Below, one piece after another: positions 19,361-24,931 of a stretch of DNA of 24,931 nucleotides. Source of the stretch: Azolla pinnata (Eukaryota; Streptophyta; Polypodiopsida; Salviniales; Salviniaceae). Each line of letters opens with the position of its first letter. Position 1 is the first letter of the stretch. A program made the position numbers and the translations under genes. The stretch lies in the NCBI GenBank assembly GCA_037176905.1, contig JBBBWG010003338.1:1-24931 (forward strand), read 5' to 3'. The notes below the pieces were generated by a model. That model had not been told where the DNA came from and ran no database searches. It worked only from the letters and a program-made list of their open reading frames with translations.

Positions 19361-22079
19361 ATGGCGGAGAAGAAGCTCGACGACGCAGCTCGAAGCACAG
19401 AGACACAGACCGAGGCCGCGACGGGGACGACGCAGACACAGAGACCGCGATGGGGACGACGCAGAGACGGCGACGCAGACGGAGAGCGAGCCGTGGCTCA
19501 GCCTCGCCTCGCCGATCAAGCTGCTGGCCCTGCATGTAGTAGTCGCAGTGGCGAGTGCGTGCGGATCCATGTCGCTGGCCTCGGCCCCTCCGTCCTCGCT
19601 TCCGACCTCTCCCAGACCTTCTCCTCCGTCGCCCCCGTCTCCTCCGTGGACATCATCCGCACCAAAGGCCGCAGCTTTGCTTATATCACGTTCCTCTCCC
19701 CATCTCCGCAGGCAATCCGACGCGTCTTCACCTTGGTGAGTTCTCCTTCTTCTTCTCCTCCTCCTCCTCCTCCATCTCTGCTGTTGCCCTTACCGTGCTC
19801 CAGAGGCGATTCTCTCGGTCGAAATCACTTGGCATAATCCATTGCGTTTCCCATGTCAAATCGCCGTGGCTTTCGAGGAGCACGAAGGAAGCCAGCTCAA
19901 ATTACATGTTCTTTGAGGTTTCCCTTTGTTTCAGCTCCTGTGCTTTGATAACATGGAGCTGTTTAGGGCAATTATACGGTCAAATTCTAATATTTTTAGT
20001 GCTTTTTCACCTCGGTTTTCTCTCTTTCAAGGGTTCAACAAGTCCGGTTATCAGTCGATCTGTCGATACATCTATATGTATATTTTCTTTAATATCTATT
20101 TATCTGTTTACATGGATAGATAGATGAACAGACAGGCAGGCAGACAGACAGACAGATTGTTATATAGATATAATGAGTAATTTGAGAAGCAAAGGAAGTG
20201 GTCGATTTTCATCCCCGTTTTTGTTATTTCTCTTTTGAGCAATTCTAGGAATGTGATTAGGGAGATGGGAAGAGAATGGTTGAGCATAATTTGCTCTCCT
20301 AACAGATTTTGCGGAACTATCATTTATTCCTAGGTTTTGGAGTAGAAAAGCCGTCCAAATTCTATGGAAATTCTATAAGAAAGTCTTAATAGTTCGTTTA
20401 TCGTCATCGTCGTCATCATCTACTATCTGGTTTTCATCTTACGAATGAAGGTTTTCAATCGGGAAAGCATCAGGTGTGATCTTAATAAGAAACATCAGCA
20501 AATGTTCTTGGAATCTTGAAATTATCATTTGATCCTGGATTTCGAAGTAGAATTTGGAATAAATATTGGAAGATAACCTTAAACGGTTTCCCAGTTACAA
20601 AAATGAAGAGGTTTTTTAATGAAGGGAGGAAAAAGTAGCAATAATGGAACTCAATAGGAAATGCCTTTGTTTCTTTAAATGGTAGTTTGCAAGGAATCTG
20701 TCTAAAACTTCCCACTAAATTTTTCATAATTCTTTGATTGGACATGGAGCTTGTAAAAGGCCAAGACTTTCTTGTAAGCTTATGTTTGATCTGATTTTAC
20801 CTTCTCTAGTTCAATGGGTGCATTTGGAAAGGAGGTCGTCTCAAGCTGGAAAAGGCGAAAGAACTGTATCTAGACAAACTGCGTCGAGAGTGGGAAGAAC
20901 GTGATTGTTTGAATGACAAAGAAGACACGGGGGCTTCTGAAGCTTCTGTCATGGTTCTGTCAAAGAGCTTACCACAGATTGATCAATCGGAAGACCTTGG
21001 AATCTATTTTCCAGGGTTAAGGAAGGTACGATAAAAGTAGATCTAATATCGATGTATCAGCATTCAGGATATTCTAGGAAATTTAACCATCACACATAAT
21101 TATGTGTGCAGCATATAATGTGTTCAACCTTAGCGTTAAGCATGCTATGCAAATGCATATATCATATTGGTTTCTTAGTCTTTTGATATCTCTGTGGGAA
21201 GATATATACGTCAGTTTCCAATATTGTTGTATCATAAGATTCTAGAGATTCTTAACCCTAACACATAATTGCATGTGCAGTGAATAATGCATCCAATTTT
21301 ATCGTAGAGAATGTTAAGCAAATATCATATTGATAAGAAAATACGCATATCATATGGATTTCTTGGTCTTTTTCTTAGTTTTTCTGTGGTAAGACAAACG
21401 TCAGTTCAATAACATGTGAGATAATTGTCTAGTTTTATGATTATGATTTACATGTGTCATCTCATTTCAGGTGAAGAGGATTCCTGTAAAGGGACTGGGA
21501 AGGCACAAACGCAGCTTTGAGCGGGTAGATGCCCGTCCATGCGCTCTTTTAGAGTATAGTATTGGAGACGGGGATGGCAAGAGTGCCTTGCCAACCCGTG
21601 CTAAGGAAATGATGACAAGCACAGAAATAGCATTGAACGATGTAGATGATGCTGACCAGAGCTTGCAAAGCAAGAGAAGCAAGGTGCCTGAAACAGTGAC
21701 ACAAACGATTCGATTGGATAGAAAAGGCAAATCTTCTCCACGGAAGAGAGTGAAGCTGTCTAGAGAGATACCACCCACAAATGCTATATTCAAAGAAAAA
21801 CCCAAAGACCAGCTAGAAGTACTGGAGCGAATGAAGGAGGTACAAGAGTATGTCCAAGGAGAAAGATGCATGCTGGAAAAGAAGGTAAATGTTATGGACA
21901 TGCAGCCGATTAAGAGTAAAAAGGATGTTAGCAGTGAAGCAGAAAATCACTGTATGAGCATGGTTCAAAGAGAAAGTAAAGAGCTGAATTATCCAGATGT
22001 TACAAACTGGTTCCAGAAAGGATCTTGGAGATCGCTTGTTGGGCAAACAGGGCGCATTTCTTTCAAAGTGCTAGGTTGA
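19361..22079 (+). CDS. ROS3/NOL8-like RRM RNA-binding protein, 399 aa
   Basis: Coding exons 19361-19735, 20810-21025 and 21471-22079, GT-AG introns, all phase 0, 399 codons plus stop. The ATG (GCTATGGCG) is in good context. After a charged N-terminal region comes one RRM: RNP2-like IHVAGL (69-74) and RNP1-like KGRSFAYITF (102-111), then FNGCIWKGGRLKLEKAKE. IYFPGLRKVKRIPVKGLGRH (190-209), a basic SSPRKRVKLSR patch (a likely nuclear signal) and WFQKGSWRSLV (377-387) follow. In family members I recall a similar order: RRM, NGCVWKGGRL, FFPRLRKVKP, and a C-terminal W-QK-SW motif. Arabidopsis ROS3 binds small RNAs and helps ROS1-type DNA demethylation; NOL8 is nucleolar. Which role applies here is not shown. 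The protein is much shorter than the Arabidopsis one as I recall it. A possible extra donor (AAG|GTAAAT) lies near 21885. Confidence 0.9.
20102..20156. repeat. GATA/GACA microsatellite in intron 1 of the ROS3-like gene
   Basis: ATGGATAGATAGATG leads into CAGACAGGCAGGCAGACAGA, about 55 bp of imperfect tetramers, inside the 1074-nt first intron. Confidence 0.8.
21082..21420 (+). repeat. 169-bp imperfect tandem duplication in intron 2 of the ROS3-like gene
   Basis: ACACATAATTATGTGTGCAG at 21092 recurs as ACACATAATTGCATGTGCAG at 21261. Downstream, both halves carry GTTAAGC, ATATCATAT, TTTCTTRGTCTTTT, CTGTGG and ACGTCAGTT in the same order. The copies have diverged, so the duplication is old; it fills most of intron 2. 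Confidence 0.75.
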
Positions 22080-23920
22080 AGCATTTTGTGTGTAACGAAT
22101 CAAGGAAGAATTTTGTTGCGGATCTGATAATCTGCTGGCCAGAAAACGAGCTATGGAGTGAGCTTTAGAATTGATGGGTTTTCTACCTTGGATGTGATAC
22201 AAGCCAGTTATATACGCCATGTGAAGTTATTTAAGCTATCAACGATATGGGTCCTTGCTGATCTGAACGAGTGAGGAGCTTCAGGAATGATGTCGAACAA
22301 ACATAGCTGCTCAGACAGATGTAACTGTCTTGAAAGGCTTAGCCTGTATGGCAAAGCACAGGTATTTTGATGCCTAGTGGAAAATATCGAGATATGCCGT
22401 CTTTAATGAAATTTACAGATGCATTGAGATCAAGTGCCTTAGAAAGCCATTGGAAAATTTCCGAAGGGATGGCTAAGAATTCTTGCAAGAATTACAGGAC
22501 GATTTCAAGGATCCTTGTTTGGATTCTCTTTTCATTCCTATGTACATTCCATCTCTCTCTTATGTATCGTATGGGAAGTTGTCATGAATGAATCAAGTAA
22601 TCTTGGGCTTAAGAATACAGTTTCAAGTTTTCATCAGTGATTGTAGGCTCTTGCTTGTATTCAGAACCTTTGAAGATTGCATGAATAGATTCATGTGTTT
22701 TTGAAGTCTTGATCGAGGGGCAAGCAAATGCCATAATGCTTTACTGCCTCATTTTGAGATTGCCATGGACATGAGCATCTGGTATCAAAGCTTGTCTACG
22801 AGTCATTTGTCATCGATCTTTGCAAGTGCGAAGGTGCAAAGGGGACTTTTGGATCTGCAAAATCAGCAAAATTAAAAGAGTTTGAAAGCATTGATTGCAA
22901 AGGTGAAGCAACTAACCAACAGCCACAAGCATACATAGCATCGCATGAAGTGTATGATGTACTACCACCTTGGAGATTTGGCGTAGATTGCGACGTTAAG
23001 ATGCGTAATCAGAAATTTGGTACAAAATGCAGAATCTTGATTGAAACAGTACAAAAACCTCGACTGTTCCTTCTGCATCTGAGCTTAGAAATGTATGTAC
23101 ACAACATGCTAAAATGCATCGAAGACATCCGTGGGGACATGGGCATATGTGTATGGCAGATAACGCTGGGGCATATAAGCATGTCGAATTAAGTAATCTT
23201 TCTCACACTGAAGCGGGGAGTCGGAGATTACACAGATGATGAGGGCCCTATCGTCGGTGCGTTGGTTGTGATTCGGTTGTGTTACTATGCAGTGTGGGGA
23301 CAAATCGTTCAACTATAAGGTCATGTTGACAAGATCAAAATCACAACCGGTTATCGTTATGCTCAGAAAAAACTTCGTATATAGATCATACGGGGACGGA
23401 TTACATGACCAAACATCGAACAAAACTTCTTACATCCTCAGGCTTCCATGAGGGCTCTCTTGTCATGGACGAAGAATGTCCCTAGAGTCCATAACGCTCG
23501 AGATCAAAATCGTTGATGGGCCCCGCGTCCCTAGGTCAGAACATCTCAAGAAAGGGATGCTGCATAATCTTCCCTCGAGGCACAACTGCGCCGATCGCAC
23601 CTGGAGCTTTCGGATCGATTCGTTGCCATCTCCTTCTTTCATCAAGGGATCCGAAAATGCGTTGGAAGTGCCTTGGAAAGGTAGGTGCAGAGCTGGAGCC
23701 ATGGATGTACGAGTAAAAAAAGCAGGCCACCGGATCCTCGCTATCCATGTGGAATCGGAAAGAAACTACTGAAAAACACAGGTCAGATCGTGGCTGATCG
23801 ATCATCGGGGAAGGCAGGTGCAGAACTGTATTCTTTGAGGTTACAAAAACCGACCATCGGGCTGAGGCCCCATTTGAGCTTTGCTCATGGCTGAAAGTAC
23901 CAGAACATAGATACATGCAT
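22080..23920. other. Downstream region with no recognised gene
   Basis: This follows the stop of the ROS3-like gene and begins with its 3' untranslated region. Open frames of 67-98 codons (for example 22367-22591, 22950-23192 and 23476-23772) are short, show no domain I recognise and lack convincing splice partners. A retrotransposon primer-binding-like motif, TGGTATCAAAGC, lies at 22780-22791. Otherwise I see nothing definite. Confidence 0.5.
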
Positions 23921-23924
23921 ATAG

Positions 23925-24931
23925 GACATGCACACGCACACATACATCCATAACATGCATGCATTACGTACACACACATACGTGCATCACATGCATGCAT
24001 TGCATACATACATGCATCGCATGCATGCAGTGCATACATACATACACCATAGGCATGCATTGCATACATGCATACACATACATACACACACATACACATA
24101 CACACACATAGATGCACATATGCATGCACACATGCATTGCATTACAGATACACATACATACATCACATGCATCACATGCATGCATTGCATGCACACATAC
24201 ATACATACATACACCCACACACACACATAGATGCACATATACATACACGCATGTGTTTTTTGTTGTTGTTGTTGTTGTTGTGTGTGTGTGTGTGTCTATG
24301 CATGTGTATGTGTGTATATGGATATCTATGTGTGTATGCATGCACGTTTGTGCATGTGAGTGCATGTGTATGTGTGTATGCGTTCGCTTGTGTATTTATG
24401 TATGTGCGTGCGTGTGTACGTATGTATGCATGCATGTGCTGTGCGACATATGTATGTGCACGTGCGTGTGCCTGTATGTATGTATGTGTCGATATTTATG
24501 TGTATGTATGTGGTGGTAGGGTGTGTGTGTGTATGTATGTATGTGTGCGTGCATGCATGTGTATCTATATGTATGTATGTGTGGGTTGGATACATGTATG
24601 CATGTATGTGTGTCGATATGTATGTATGTGTGCGTATGTATGTATGTGTGGGTGCATGTGCTGTGCGACATATGTATGTGCATATGCGTGTGTCTGTATG
24701 TATGCATGTGTAGGTACTTATGTGTATGTATGTGTGCGTGCGTGTATGTATGCTTGCATGCATGCATGTGTATGTATGTATGTGTGCATGTAGGCATGCA
24801 TGTATGCATGTAGGCATGCATGTGTGTCTATGTGTGTATGTATGTATGTGTGCCTATGTGTGCATGTAGGCATGCATGTATGCATGCATGTGTGCCTATG
24901 TGTGCATGTAGGCATGCATGTAGGCATGTAT
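23925..24931. repeat. CATA/CATG then TGTATG alternating purine-pyrimidine repeat
   Basis: From 23925 to about 24255 the plus strand is CA-rich (CATACATACA, CACATG, GCATGCAT). After a (TTG)n run at about 24258-24282 it becomes TG-rich (TGTATGTATG, TGTGTG) to the window's end. The two halves are roughly inverted copies. Within the right half, CTGTGCGACATATGTATGTG recurs at 24439 and 24661, a 222-bp higher-order unit. Frames of Cys/Met/Val or His/Thr here are artefacts. The array continues past the window. Confidence 0.9.

Noticed and set aside
22367..23772. Short frames of 67-98 codons downstream of the ROS3-like gene.
   Set aside because: No recognisable motif, no consistent exon chain and ordinary length for chance frames; left as unassigned sequence.
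23536..24821. Long frames rich in His/Thr/Ile or Cys/Val/Met at the right end.
   Set aside because: They are translations of CATA and TGTATG repeats in several frames and on both strands at once.

Overview
The window is nuclear DNA of a land plant, most likely a seed plant. The evidence is GT-AG spliced genes with short exons, the plant telomere heptamer (CCCTAAA)n, and gene families restricted to or typical of plants. A GC-rich first exon at one gene hints at a steep 5' GC gradient as in monocots, but I cannot name the organism. All gene models come from reading splice sites and conserved motifs by eye; family names rest on recalled family features, not on a search.

Four protein-coding genes form two divergent pairs: (1) 1628-6571, minus: a 17-exon NPK1/ANP-type MAP kinase kinase kinase, complete, 634 aa. 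(2) 8527-11207, plus: a 3-exon WD40 protein of 753 aa with an N-terminal PCNA-binding (PIP) box and two DWD boxes, so possibly a CUL4-DDB1 substrate receptor. (3) 12332-17584, minus: a 9-exon plastid-type SAM-dependent methyltransferase with a zinc-ribbon-like CxxC pair, a GC-AG intron and a triplicated exon-2 region; its first exon is not resolved. (4) 19361-22079, plus: a 3-exon RRM protein resembling Arabidopsis ROS3 and NOL8, 399 aa.

The spaces between genes are rich in repeats. A 46-bp tandem repeat lies at the left edge. Genes 1 and 2 share a divergent intergenic region holding about 0.9 kb of CAT/CAC triplets plus purine and TTTTG tracts. Two degraded copies of one unknown sequence flank gene 2 in direct orientation. 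Genes 3 and 4 share a divergent region built of two telomere-like blocks around a satellite of about 75-100 bp units. That satellite is interrupted by a 432-bp LTR-like element with TGTCA/TGACA ends and a 5-bp target duplication. The right end is about 1 kb of CATA/TGTATG repeat that switches strand bias around 24,260.

The genes do not form an obvious pathway. The kinase family acts in cytokinesis and stress signalling, the WD40 protein may act at replication or repair sites, the methyltransferase probably acts in the plastid, and the ROS3-like protein in nuclear RNA or DNA-demethylation biology. The points most worth following are the PIP plus DWD combination in the WD40 protein, the exon triplication in the methyltransferase, and the element inserted in the telomere-flanked satellite between two promoters.
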